From Tritrichomonas musculus (lineage: Eukaryota; Parabasalia; Tritrichomonadida; Tritrichomonadidae): DNA of 64,000 bases. The stretch is taken from NCBI GenBank assembly GCA_039105265.1, contig JAPFFF010000003.1, positions 8,556,001-8,620,000 of the forward strand, given 5' to 3'. The position numbers and the translations under genes are program-made. The notes under the pieces are model-generated. The model did not search any database. It saw only the letters and a list, made by a program, of their open reading frames with translations, and was not told where the DNA came from. This document shows, one piece after another, positions 9,649-19,145 of this stretch (position 1 is its first letter; each line of letters begins with the position of its first letter).

Positions 9649-10383
9649 CTGATAATGGATTATCAAGATTAAAAAAGCAATTATAACTCTTTATGCTAAA
9701 ATTATTTAAAACATTTTTAATTTAAAATAATAATTGTAGATCAAGATAAAAATAAAAAATTAATTTCGAGAAAATAACGTATTTACAATTGTAATTTTTA
9801 AAAGGACAAGTTGTATACAATTGTAAATACAAAAACCAAGGCTTACTAAATATTAATTTATAATGATATATATAAAATACTTTAATAAATTTTATATTTT
9901 TTATATAGATTATTTTCTCAATTATTTAAACATAAATATCTCCTTATATTATTAATATTATAAATATATAAATATATATATAAATGAATATAAATATATT
10001 ATCATAAAAAATAGATCACTAAATAATAAATAATGTTAATACTAGCAATAACATCCATTTTTAAGAGTCATGACCCCTCTGAATATAATTATTTTTCAGA
10101 ACATTTAACTTTTTCTGAAAAAATTATCAAAACGCCGCCCTTAAAAAAAAAAGATTTTCGTTTAAGTATATTGGCATATTTCCAATAAAGAGGGTTAGTA
10201 ATGCATTTCTTTACGGCTTAAATTCTAAAGAAAAAAAAATAATGTTTAATCAGTAATTACAAACTTTTTACTATTTCCGCTTTGGTAAATAAATAAAGGA
10301 GATTAAGAGAAAAACTGTAAATTTGTTAAAAGGTTGTGAGCGTGAGTATCTCTTCATTTTCATTTGTTAATTTAGAAATTTAA

Positions 10384-13014
10384 TTATTCATCATCATTGC
10401 AATCAGTGACAAGTGGAACACTACGTTCAACAGGTTTCTTGTTTGATTTAGATTTTGGTTTTTCATCATCACTGCTGCTAAGTTGAACATTAACTTCTTC
10501 AAATTGTTCTTTCTCAAGATCAATTTTAAGTTCTCGGCTTCTTATATTAGTCAATTGTTCTGGTCGAAGCATTCCAGCTGGATATTCATCTTTGCTCGTT
10601 GTTTTCTTTGTTGTTGGTTTATTTTCTGTAATAAGTGGAACACTACGTTCAACAGGTTTCTTGTTTGATTTAGATTTTGGTTTTTCATCATCACTGCTGC
10701 TAAGTTGGACATTAACTTCTTCAAATTGTTCTTTCTCAAGATCAATTTTAAGTTCTCGGCTTCTAATATTAGTCAATTGTTCTGGTCGAAGCATTCCAGC
10801 TGGGTATTCATCTTTGTTAGTAGTTTTCTTTGTTGTTGGTTTATTTTCTGTAATAAGTGGAACACTACGTTCAACAGGTTTCTTGTTTGATTTAGATTTT
10901 GGTTTTTCATCATCACTGCTGCTAAGTTGGACATTAACTTCTTCAAATTGTTCTTTCTCAAGATCAATTTTAAGTTCTCGGCTTCTAATATTAGTCAATT
11001 GTTCTGGTCGAAGCATTCCAGCTGGATATTCATCTTTGCTCGTTGTTTTCTTTGTTGTTGGTTTATTTTCTGTAATAAGTGGAACACTACGTTCAACAGG
11101 TTTCTTGTTTGATTTAGATTTTGGTTTTTCATCATCACTGCTGCTAAGTTGGACATTAACTTCTTCAAATTGTTCTTTCTCAAGATCAATTTTAAGTTCT
11201 CGGCTTCTAATATTAGTCAATTGTTCTGGTCGAAGCATTCCAGCTGGGTATTCGTCTTTGCTCGTTGTTTCCTTTGTTGTTGGTTTATTTTCTGTAATAA
11301 GTGGAACACTACGTTCAACAGGTTTCTTGTTTGATTTAGATTTTGGTTTTTCATCATCACTGCTGCTAAGTTGGACATTAACTTCTTCAAATTGTTCTTT
11401 CTCAAGATCAATTTTAAGTTCTCGGCTTCTAATATTAGTCAATTGTTCTGGTCGAAGCATTCCAGCTGGGTATTCGTCTTTGCTCGTTGTTTTCTTTGTT
11501 GTTGGTTTATTTTCTGTAATAAGTGGAACACTACGTTCAACAGGTTTCTTGTTTGATTTAGATTTTGGTTTTTCATCATCACTGCTGCTAAGTTGGACAT
11601 TAACTTCTTCAAATTGTTCTTTCTCAAGATCAATTTTAAGTTCTCGGCTTCTAATATTAGTCAATTGTTCTGGTCGAAGCATTCCAGCTGGATATTCATC
11701 TTTGCTCGTTGTTTTCTTTGTTGTTGGTTTATTTTCTGTAATAAGTGGAACACTACGTTCAACAGGTTTCTTGTTTGATTTAGATTTTGGTTTTTCATCA
11801 TCACTGCTGCTAAGTTGGACATTAACTTCTTCAAATTGTTCTTTCTCAAGATCAATTTTAAGTTCTCGGCTTCTAATATTAGTCAATTGTTCTGGTCGAA
11901 GCATTCCAGCTGGGTATTCGTCTTTGCTCGTTGTTTTCTTTGTTGTTGGTTTATTTTCTGTAATAAGTGGAACACTACGTTCAACAGGTTTCTTGTTTGA
12001 TTTAGATTTTGGTTTTTCATCATCACTGCTGCTAAGTTGAACATTAACTTCTTCAAATTGTTCTTTCTCAAGATCAATTTTAAGTTCTCGGCTTCTTATA
12101 TTAGTCAATTGTTCTGGTCGAAGCATTCCAGCTGGATATTCGTCTTTGCTCGTTGTTTCCTTTGTTGTTGGTTTATTTTCTGTAATAAGTGGAACACTAC
12201 GTTCAACAGGTTTCTTGTTTGATTTAGATTTTGGTTTTTCATCATCACTGCTGCTAAGTTGGACATTAACTTCTTCAAATTGTTCTTTCTCAAGATCAAT
12301 TTTAAGTTCTCGGCTTCTAATATTAGTCAATTGTTCTGGTCGAAGCATTCCAGCTGGATATTCGTCTTTGCTCGTTGTTTTCTTTGTTGTTGGTTTATTT
12401 TCTGTAATAAGTGGAACACTACGTTCAACAGGTTTCTTGTTTGATTTAGATTTTGGTTTTTCATCATCACTGCTGCTAAGTTGAACATTAACTTCTTCAA
12501 ATTGTTCTTTCTCAAGATCAATTTTAAGTTCTCGGCTTCTTATATTAGTCAATTGTTCTGGTCGAAGCATTCCAGCTGGGTATTCATCTTTGTTAGTAGT
12601 TTTCTTTGTTGTTGGTTTATTTTCTGTAATAAGTGGAACACTACGTTCAACAGGTTTCTTGTTTGATTTAGATTTTGGTTTTTCGTCATCACTGCTGCTA
12701 AGTTGAACATTAACTTCTTCAAATTGTTCTTTCTCAAGATCAATTTTAAGTTCTCGGCTTCTAATATTAGTCAATTGTTCTGGTCGAAGCATTCCAGCTG
12801 GATATTCGTCTTTGCTCGTTGTTTCCTTTGTTGTTGGTTTATTTTCTGTAATAAGTGGAACACTACGTTCAACAGGTTTCTTGTTTGATTTAGATTTTGG
12901 TTTTTCATCATCACTGCTGCTAAGTTGGACATTAACTTCTTCAAATTGTTCTTTCTCAAGATCAATTTTAAGTTCTCGGCTTCTAATATTAGTCAATTGA
13001 TCAGGTCGAAGCAT
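10384..13014 (-). CDS. Tandem-repeat protein: twelve near-identical 74-residue units
   Basis: An 876-residue protein, starting at the ATG at 13014, consists of eleven full 74-residue repeats and a twelfth cut at 62 residues (ending VPLVTDCNDDE). Each unit begins MLRPEQLTNIRSRELKIDLE and continues through an acidic stretch, a SSSDDEKPKSK patch resembling a CK2-type phosphorylation site, and a Lys/Thr-rich spacer ending DEYPAG. An in-frame ATG at 13062 would add 16 residues outside the repeat phase; I prefer 13014 because the repeat itself begins at that Met. The protein is hydrophilic, probably disordered, with no signal peptide or membrane segment. The LTNIRSRELK core faintly recalls WH2-type actin-binding motifs, but the spacing is off by one, so this is only a guess. 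I do not recognise the family. Units are almost identical in DNA. Confidence 0.75.
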   Translation of the reverse strand: MLRPDQLTNIRSRELKIDLEKEQFEEVNVQLSSSDDEKPKSKSNKKPVERSVPLITENKPTTKETTSKDEYPAGMLRPEQLTNIRSRELKIDLEKEQFEEVNVQLSSSDDEKPKSKSNKKPVERSVPLITENKPTTKKTTNKDEYPAGMLRPEQLTNIRSRELKIDLEKEQFEEVNVQLSSSDDEKPKSKSNKKPVERSVPLITENKPTTKKTTSKDEYPAGMLRPEQLTNIRSRELKIDLEKEQFEEVNVQLSSSDDEKPKSKSNKKPVERSVPLITENKPTTKETTSKDEYPAGMLRPEQLTNIRSRELKIDLEKEQFEEVNVQLSSSDDEKPKSKSNKKPVERSVPLITENKPTTKKTTSKDEYPAGMLRPEQLTNIRSRELKIDLEKEQFEEVNVQLSSSDDEKPKSKSNKKPVERSVPLITENKPTTKKTTSKDEYPAGMLRPEQLTNIRSRELKIDLEKEQFEEVNVQLSSSDDEKPKSKSNKKPVERSVPLITENKPTTKKTTSKDEYPAGMLRPEQLTNIRSRELKIDLEKEQFEEVNVQLSSSDDEKPKSKSNKKPVERSVPLITENKPTTKETTSKDEYPAGMLRPEQLTNIRSRELKIDLEKEQFEEVNVQLSSSDDEKPKSKSNKKPVERSVPLITENKPTTKKTTSKDEYPAGMLRPEQLTNIRSRELKIDLEKEQFEEVNVQLSSSDDEKPKSKSNKKPVERSVPLITENKPTTKKTTNKDEYPAGMLRPEQLTNIRSRELKIDLEKEQFEEVNVQLSSSDDEKPKSKSNKKPVERSVPLITENKPTTKKTTSKDEYPAGMLRPEQLTNIRSRELKIDLEKEQFEEVNVQLSSSDDEKPKSKSNKKPVERSVPLVTDCNDDE
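10400..13014. repeat. 222-bp coding minisatellite, about 12 units
   Basis: The word CATTCCAGCTGG recurs every 222 bp from about 10570 to 12790. Units differ at a handful of sites: GCTCGTTG versus GTTAGTAG in the spacer, TTTTC versus TTTCC, AAGTTGG versus AAGTTGA. The rare GTTAGTAG form occurs only in the units near 10810 and 12590, eight units apart, so copies have been shuffled by multi-unit duplication or gene conversion. Confidence 0.97.
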
Positions 13015-14017
13015 TTTGAAGATATTATATTGAAATAAAACCCAAAACTTTTTAAAAGCCATTCAATTCTTTGATATCACATCAGTTTTTTATCTCAAAT
13101 TCAGTTTTAATTGAAATAATAATCATTTTTGAAACCAATTGTATCTTAAAATATGTGGTCTTAATTCTATTTAAAAATTTATATTTTTAAGTGATTATAA
13201 AGAAAATAACTAAATATATTAATAAAAATCTATTATTCCAAATAAAAATAGAAATTTTTTCGAAAAGTTTGATTGACAATATAAAATTGTTTTAGATGAT
13301 TTAAATCAATAATTTCGTTGATTTATTTTCTAATATTTAAGGAAAATCGCACATTCTTTTTTTTCGTATATTGAATAAAACCAGAAAAAGTTACATTTAA
13401 TTCAAAATACTATGCTTTATAGCATTCAATTTTTCTAATTTGAAATATTTCGTTTTTTTGAAGTTGATCAACTTCAAAAAAGAGATTTTCGAAACAATGA
13501 AAAATCCATTGGAGATAATATAATTCATTTTTTTTAATTCATTTTAAACAAAGTAATTACCTTTATAAATGTAAAAATTAGTGCATTAAACTCTAGCAGA
13601 AATCTAAATTAAAAGATTTTTATTTATGCCTATCTTGATATTATTGAATATAGAAAGCAAAATAATGTCAAAAAAAGATAAAATAGGAATAATTATCAAG
13701 TTATGCCCAAACAAGTATTATATCATAACCATATTATTTATTGAATTTATTGAGAACATTTTTTTGGAATTGAGCAAAAAACGTTAATCATAGTTCTAAA
13801 CATATTCAATTTTTATTTTGAATGTGTTAGTTATAGTTCTAGCATTTTCTTGTTGAATAACGCACATTGCATTATTTTAAATAAAAAATAAGAAATTAAT
13901 AAATCATTAAATAAAAAAAAGATTCGAAAAAAATGAAAAACTAGAAAAAAAATATTTAAAATCAAATCGCATTTTTATCTAATAAATATAAAAAGTATTG
14001 AAAGAAGAAAATGAATA
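13015..14017. other. AT-rich intergenic DNA with a perfect palindrome
   Basis: No gene seen. A perfect 28-bp palindrome centred on TTGATCAA spans 13454-13481 (arms TTTTTTGAAGTTGA). Near 13790-13850 two partial copies of a TAGTTCTA-containing segment flank an A/T stretch. Otherwise plain A/T sequence. Confidence 0.6.
13454..13481. repeat. Perfect 28-bp palindrome
   Basis: Fourteen-base arms meet at the TGATCA centre with no spacer and no mismatch. It could extrude a cruciform or mark an element junction. No function is shown. Confidence 0.9.
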
Positions 14018-15652
14018 TTATTCATTCTTCTTCTTCCTTATATTGTCTTCAGCATTGTTACTTCTTCTTTTTGAGTTAATACTTCTTCTTGCAGAAAGAG
14101 GTTCATTGTTATTAAAATCACCTTTCCTACTACTATTGCTCCTTTTATTTGTGTTTCTTCGACTCGAATTCATTGAGGAGCTTTCATTTAATTTGTCTTC
14201 TTTTGTGATATTTTTGTTTCTTTTATTCAATGAAGTAGAAGAAGCTGAATCTGACCTCCTCTTTCTGATAGAACTTTGTGAATTGTCGTTATAATATTGG
14301 TCAGAATTGTTTTTACTCTTTTTATTTCCTTGTTTATATCTAGATTTATCTCCAATTGACCATTTTGGTAAATTATTTTCAGATTTTATTTTATATTGTC
14401 CTGGCCCTGGATTTCCCAAATCTTTAGGGAGCCAATCGGCTCTATCCATTGGACCTTTCATCGAAAACATAGGATAGCCATCTTTTGATGGATCTGTAGG
14501 GTAGTAATCAGATGGACCCGGCGTTTGTTGCAGTGCAGATCCTGTATGACGGAATTGCTCTGTTTGATTTAGAATGGCCTTTTTTTCTTTGCCATCTTTA
14601 CTGTACTTATAAGTATAACTGTAGTTATAAGTTGGGTAAGGTGATGGATGTTCTGGGTCATCGAATTTGTTGCGAATTTTGGTTTTTAAATGTGTTGATG
14701 ATTTTGACCCAATATTTGTTTCTGTTGGAACAAAAAAAGGCCCAGGAACCTTATTATCTTTAGCCCAATAATTTGACTCAATTTTTTCACCAATTGTTAT
14801 GTTTGAATAATAATTTTTATTTCTATCATATTCAGGAAACTCTCTAACATTCTCAATAGGTACGTTTGAATATTCAGGAACTTTTTCCTTATACTTTGGT
14901 CTTATTTTTGTTCCCAATTGGCGACTAGTTTTTGGATTTTGATCGTAATACCCAGGGCCTGGAACATTATTGTCTCTTACTCTTGCACTTTGAGATTTTG
15001 GGAATTGCCATCGTGGGCTATCTGAGCCAGTAACCCCTAAATTATTATAAATGTATCCAGGATTAGGATTTTTTAAAGAAAGATCGAACTCTGAGTCTGT
15101 TTTAGGGCGTATGGTAAATATTGGTGTTTCAATTTTGTTCCTTGGAACCGAATAAGCTGAAGGGCCAGGAGAATCATTTGTCTTGCTAAGTTGAATTTCT
15201 CCTCTAGAGCCCATTTGAGGCATTGTGCCTTTTGACATTTCGTCGTAATGAATAGGACTATATTGGCCAGGTCCAGGATCGCCAACGTTATATGATTTTT
15301 GAGTGATATCATCAAATCTATTCCTAATTTGTACACTTTTAGAAAAAAATTGTTTGGGGTCTGGAACATATTCAGGACCAACATTGCATTCTCTAGCACT
15401 CTTTGGTAAGTCTGAAGTCGAATCCCTCAATCCAATGATTGGGCCAATAGTTTTATCCATTGGAGTCAAACCAGGTCTTTCTTTTGGATAGTCTACATTA
15501 CTAGTTAAAGACTTCTTTTCCTTATATTTAGGACGGATTGTATATTTCAGCGAATACTTATTGCTGATACCGTTGTAACTAGCAACGTCATACTCACCTG
15601 GGCCAGGAGTATAATTGCTCGTTTTTGTTGTTGAAAAATCAGCAAGTGTCAT
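14018..15652 (-). CDS. SHIPPO / STPGR-repeat flagellar protein (ODF3-like)
   Basis: The 544-residue protein carries about eight sperm-tail PG-rich motifs: TPGPGEYDV, NVGPEYVPDP, DPGPGQYSPI, SPGPSAYSVP, VPGPGYYDQN, VPGPFFVPTE, TPGPSDYYPT and NPGPGQYKIK. Proteins of this family (ODF3/CIMAP, STPG) are microtubule-associated or inner-microtubule components of axonemes. Between motifs are short basic segments such as TIRPKYKEKK and TKIRPKYKEK, typical of the family. The last 120 residues are Ser/Asn/Arg/Lys-rich and probably disordered. The start at 15652 leads directly into the first motif. It supports a flagellated organism. Family assignment is firm; the exact orthologue is not determinable. 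Confidence 0.9.
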   Translation of the reverse strand: MTLADFSTTKTSNYTPGPGEYDVASYNGISNKYSLKYTIRPKYKEKKSLTSNVDYPKERPGLTPMDKTIGPIIGLRDSTSDLPKSARECNVGPEYVPDPKQFFSKSVQIRNRFDDITQKSYNVGDPGPGQYSPIHYDEMSKGTMPQMGSRGEIQLSKTNDSPGPSAYSVPRNKIETPIFTIRPKTDSEFDLSLKNPNPGYIYNNLGVTGSDSPRWQFPKSQSARVRDNNVPGPGYYDQNPKTSRQLGTKIRPKYKEKVPEYSNVPIENVREFPEYDRNKNYYSNITIGEKIESNYWAKDNKVPGPFFVPTETNIGSKSSTHLKTKIRNKFDDPEHPSPYPTYNYSYTYKYSKDGKEKKAILNQTEQFRHTGSALQQTPGPSDYYPTDPSKDGYPMFSMKGPMDRADWLPKDLGNPGPGQYKIKSENNLPKWSIGDKSRYKQGNKKSKNNSDQYYNDNSQSSIRKRRSDSASSTSLNKRNKNITKEDKLNESSSMNSSRRNTNKRSNSSRKGDFNNNEPLSARRSINSKRRSNNAEDNIRKKKNE

Positions 15653-15869
15653 TCTAGAAAAGAAGATTTAATATGAAATTTGGTTAATTTTTTTATCCAT
15701 TTTCGAATATATCAAAAAACGTATTTTTAACGTCTTGGTTAACGTATTATTTCCAACAAGTCTTTTTCAAAGAATCTCATTATTACACATCAATGATATA
15801 TCTGAAAAAAAATTATTTATCAATAACAGGGATGTACTTATCATTAAAATTCGAAATAAAAACGGTTTT

Positions 15870-16310
15870 TCTGAAAAGTAAACTTGTTATTTTGAGAATC
15901 GATATCAAAAACGTCACTTTTTTCATCTGATACTCCATTATCAGTTTCAAAATCTGATATTGAGATTATCAATTATCAAGTTATCAGATATGAAATGTGA
16001 TATTCAAATGATTGTAAACTTGATATCAATTACCGAGATCTCGAGATCTCAAACAGATTTATCTTTTTTTATAATTGGTATTTGTGATTTAAAAATATTT
16101 AAAAATGAATAATAGAATGCATTGATGTTTATTTTAAGATTAAAATCAAAAAATACATTCTTTTTTATGAAATATTTGAGATAAAATTACGATCATATAT
16201 TTATTAAAAAGTTTAATTGAAAATTCTGATATCAAAAACTGAGAAAAAAAAATCTCGATCTCTGAAATCGATCTCGAGAATCTGTGCATATTTATGTAAA
16301 CTGGATTCGA
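15870..16310. repeat. Second GATATC-rich repeat block
   Basis: Words such as AATCGATATCAA, GATATCAATTA and ATCTCGAGAATCTG recur here, bounded by GTAAACTTG near 15881 and TGTAAACTGGATTCGAT near 16297. It resembles the 9144-9648 element in vocabulary and in the GTAAACT edge word. It contains a perfect palindrome GAGATCTCGAGATCTC at 16035-16050. No ORF. Probably a diverged copy of the same repeat family. Confidence 0.45.
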
Positions 16311-17290
16311 TAATTCGGACCAGACAAATAACCTCTCAAATTTATATAAAAAACAATGGATGAATCTTGAAAGCTAAACAAAGCAATTATCATACTTTTT
16401 TCGAAAAAAATTATACAACTCAAATCCGTAATGTTTAAACGTAGAAACCGGAAGAGCTGAGATGTAATTAAGCGTTTCGAATTACATGATGAATTTCTTA
16501 TTCCAAAAAAAGAGGCATATCTTTCAAAATTATGCCAAAAATACGTCAATAAAATGAGGAACTTACGGCAGAAAATATATGTATGCTTGAAAATAGGGAA
16601 GCAAAAATTTATTTTTTAAATAAATTTTATTTTAAAAATCAACTTTTTGCAGTTTTGAGAGAAAATAGTGTGTAAAGGAGACTTAGTCGAGAAAATATTA
16701 AAGCCTTTTACTTAATAAATGGAATATTTGATAAGGAATAATCCATTTTCTTTTACGGTTTTGGTGTTATATCTAATATCAGATAGTTTGAGGTCTTTTA
16801 TTTCAATTGTTTTTTATCAAACAAATGATGTTATTCTCAGTTATTTATCATATTTTGCTTAAAATAGACGACTGTTATAATTCGACAATAATATATCATT
16901 TTGTCATATACATTTAAACTGCGATCACTGTAGGTGGCAACCTCACAATCATCAATCTAATCTCAAGTGGTCATCTTAACCACAGATTCTTCATCAGCAG
17001 TTCATTTTCAAATTTTTACAATCATCAATCAGCATTTCTGAATAAATTAGTTGATTTATTGATCTAGGATTTAGATCTGCTATGGTATCAAATCCTCTGT
17101 CGCACAGATGTGTATTTTTCAATTGCAGAAATAAAGAGGAGACCAAATGACTTGTGAGATCGGTCAAGCCATTGAAGACCAAAAAATTAATATAACGATA
17201 TTGAAATCGCGTCCATCCTACAGTTGTAGCTTTATGCAACTATCAAAATGATGGAAGTGATTATTATATGAATTTCTGATACTTCATTAA
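16311..17290. other. Gene-free stretch with decayed coding-like fragments
   Basis: No intact gene. Short forward-strand stretches near 16390-16570 (for example FELHDEFLIPKKEAYLSKLC) and a reverse-strand one at 16994-17239 (TCDRGF-like: THLCDRGFDTIADLNPR) read like remnants of genes, but neither is recognised and both are closed by stops or frame loss. Likely more transposon or gene debris upstream of the mariner relic. Confidence 0.35.
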
Positions 17291-17299
17291 ACTATCTTC

Positions 17300-17960
17300 A
17301 TGAAATTGAGTTTAAAATGTTTGTTTACTCTGGGATTCGTTTTTACTATCATCCTTTCAAAAACTTCAAAAAGTAAAGCTGGCAAAAGACTTCTTCAAAT
17401 CCTCCAAAAATAAGAAAGAGTTGTTTTATTGATACAATTACAGGAAATAAATTCTGGTTTGTTGATTTTTACTAAAACGATATAAAGAGGTATTTTGAGA
17501 CCGATGGAATCCCTAAAAAAGTTATACCTTTTCATTTTGACAAGAACCAAATGGTGACAGTTCAATAGACCTCAAAGAACTTGTTTCCAGAACAATAAAA
17601 GCAGTAAATAAACTTTACGATTTAGAATACTTTATAATGATATTTTAAAAACAATATCAAATCTCGAAAAGGTTTAAAAGTTGAAATAAACGACTTGGTA
17701 ACAATAATTAATGAAAATGCCAGAATCCGTTTTCTAAAAAGTGAAAATTTTTTATTCAATTCACATTATCTTTAATATCTCATTCATCATATTCCCCATA
17801 TCTATCACATTGTGACTTTGTCCTTTTTGATTTTGTGAAAAATGACTTTAAGAGAAAGTTGTATGATACAATAGAAGTAAATGCCGTAGATGATTTTTTT
17901 TTCTCAGAAAAAACTTTCTTTCGGTTCTTCCAATTGCAATTGATGCACAAGCACAATATG
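17300..17960 (+). pseudogene. Decayed mariner-family (Tc1/mariner) transposase
   Basis: The forward strand shows, in order and in shifting frames, several mariner landmarks: an IDTITGNKFWFVDF stretch (compare IVTGDEKWV) near 17430, IINENARIRF near 17706 (compare the HDNARPH block with the second catalytic Asp) and YSPYLSHCDFVLFDF near 17790 (compare YSPDLAPCDFFLF with the last catalytic Asp). The second Asp reads Glu and the SPD Asp reads Tyr, and stops and frame changes interrupt the frame, so it is dead. A downstream KLYDTIEVNA matches the usual RFDTIEEI. Mariner elements are known in trichomonads. I could not place its terminal repeats. Confidence 0.7.
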
Positions 17961-18099
17961 AAGACCTGAAATCAATTCTTTTTGGAACAAGTGCATTGAT
18001 TCTTGCCTTTAAAGATTCGCTGCATTAAAGTCTAAAAATAATAAGAACTGCCTAGAATGATTATTGCAGTATCATCATTAAAAACCTGAAGCTGCTGTT

Positions 18100-18730
18100 T
18101 GTAGAATAGGAAATCTTTCCCTTATTGCCAAATCTCGTAATCATCTTATGGATCTAATAGTAGTTAACGGTAGGCTTGACTGTCTAAAATGCCACAGCCT
18201 ACCACTATTCCAATGGCTCCCTCCTGGACATGTTAACTACTCCAATGGAGTCTTTCGAGGTTGTTTTTTGTTTTTTGTTGGTGACGGCATTTAGAATGAT
18301 CACCTACAAAATGATTGGGAGCTTTTGATAACAAATTCTTTCATCAAGACAGCTGAATGAATGCTTATGGTACATTTTAAACAAGTCACTCTAACTCTTT
18401 GCCATGCATTTTTTATTGAATTTTATGCAAATCCTCTTTCTTAATGATGAATTATCTCCAATCCTGATGCAGTATAGATCTTTGGAGTTTTATTATTTCA
18501 ATGATGGTATATTGACAATGCTTGTTCTCCAAAATTTTCATTAAGTTCATCGGCAATATTTATCAGACCATTGGACTCCATCATGTTATTAGAACCCAAA
18601 TACTCTGTATACCTTGAAGGACGTGATTTGAGTGTGCTATGAAACGAAACAATTTTTCCTGTCTTTTTATCAATGATTGAATTCACATTTTCATTCCAGT
18701 TTAACTAAGAGCTCCAACGCAAGTCTCATG
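18100..18730 (-). mobile_element. Relic of a DDE transposase on the reverse strand (family unclear)
   Basis: Reverse strand: a 62-codon open piece (18498-18686) contains SIIDKKTGKIVSFHS, then SRYTEYLGSNNMMESNGLIN and ADELNENFG. In the next frame, near 18445, GDNSSLRKRI follows. The order (tag after a TGKIVSF strand, a MES helix start, then a GDNSS loop) is that of DDE transposases of the MULE/Kolobok/ISXO2-like kinds, with the GD of GDNSS as the likely second catalytic site. Farther on (18120-18330) coding-like debris continues. Stops and frame shifts show it is dead. It lies opposite in strand to, and just beyond, the mariner relic. Confidence 0.5.
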
Positions 18731-19145
18731 AAATAAATAAGCCTTAGAAATAAATAGACCTTTTAAGGCGTTCAGTGAACATTACAAAATGGTAGAAGCA
18801 TATTAAGAGGCTACATCTTCACTTTTTTGAAAAATAGTATTGCTTTATTAGTTGTCAGCCAAAGTCAATTAAAAGTTTTGTCTCGAGGGGGACAACCAGC
18901 TAATCAAGAATCGATATATTAGATTATATAAGAAGAAATCAAAGAATTTGTTCTGTATTAGCTAGATTATTGTTATATTTTTGGCTTAATTTATTATATT
19001 TCTATGTCATTGTATCTTTCTGCTTGCAAGTATCAGCTTCCTGTAGACTTCTTTGGTGTAAACTATATTAAATAATCATTTAATGCATTCCAAGTCTATG
19101 AAGTTTGATTTTTCTTATATAGATTAGTAATCTATCAATAAGCCA

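Larger units (their letters stand above)
8442..10383. other. Gene-free AT-rich DNA with satellite-like and transposon-like repeats
   Basis: No gene is supported. The stretch holds a 23-bp tandem repeat (8833-8917) and a possible 505-bp element with 12-bp inverted ends (9144-9648) rich in GATATC and ATCGAT words; both are listed separately. The rest, 9650-10380, is A/T-rich with no clear structure. Confidence 0.6.

Noticed and set aside
10592-12040. 482-codon forward-strand ORF opposite the repeat protein, rich in hydrophobic residues
   Set aside because: The repeat period (222) is a multiple of three, so any frame open in one unit stays open in all. The hydrophobic reading is the antisense of charged codons, and the frame has no beginning or end outside the repeats.
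10400-13014. Possible CRISPR-like periodic array
   Set aside because: The units are contiguous 222-bp coding repeats without unique spacers.
16994-17239. 81-codon reverse ORF (THLCDRGFDTIADLNPR)
   Set aside because: Protein-like and perhaps a leucine-rich-repeat scrap, but with no start context, no continuation and no clear family; left as debris.
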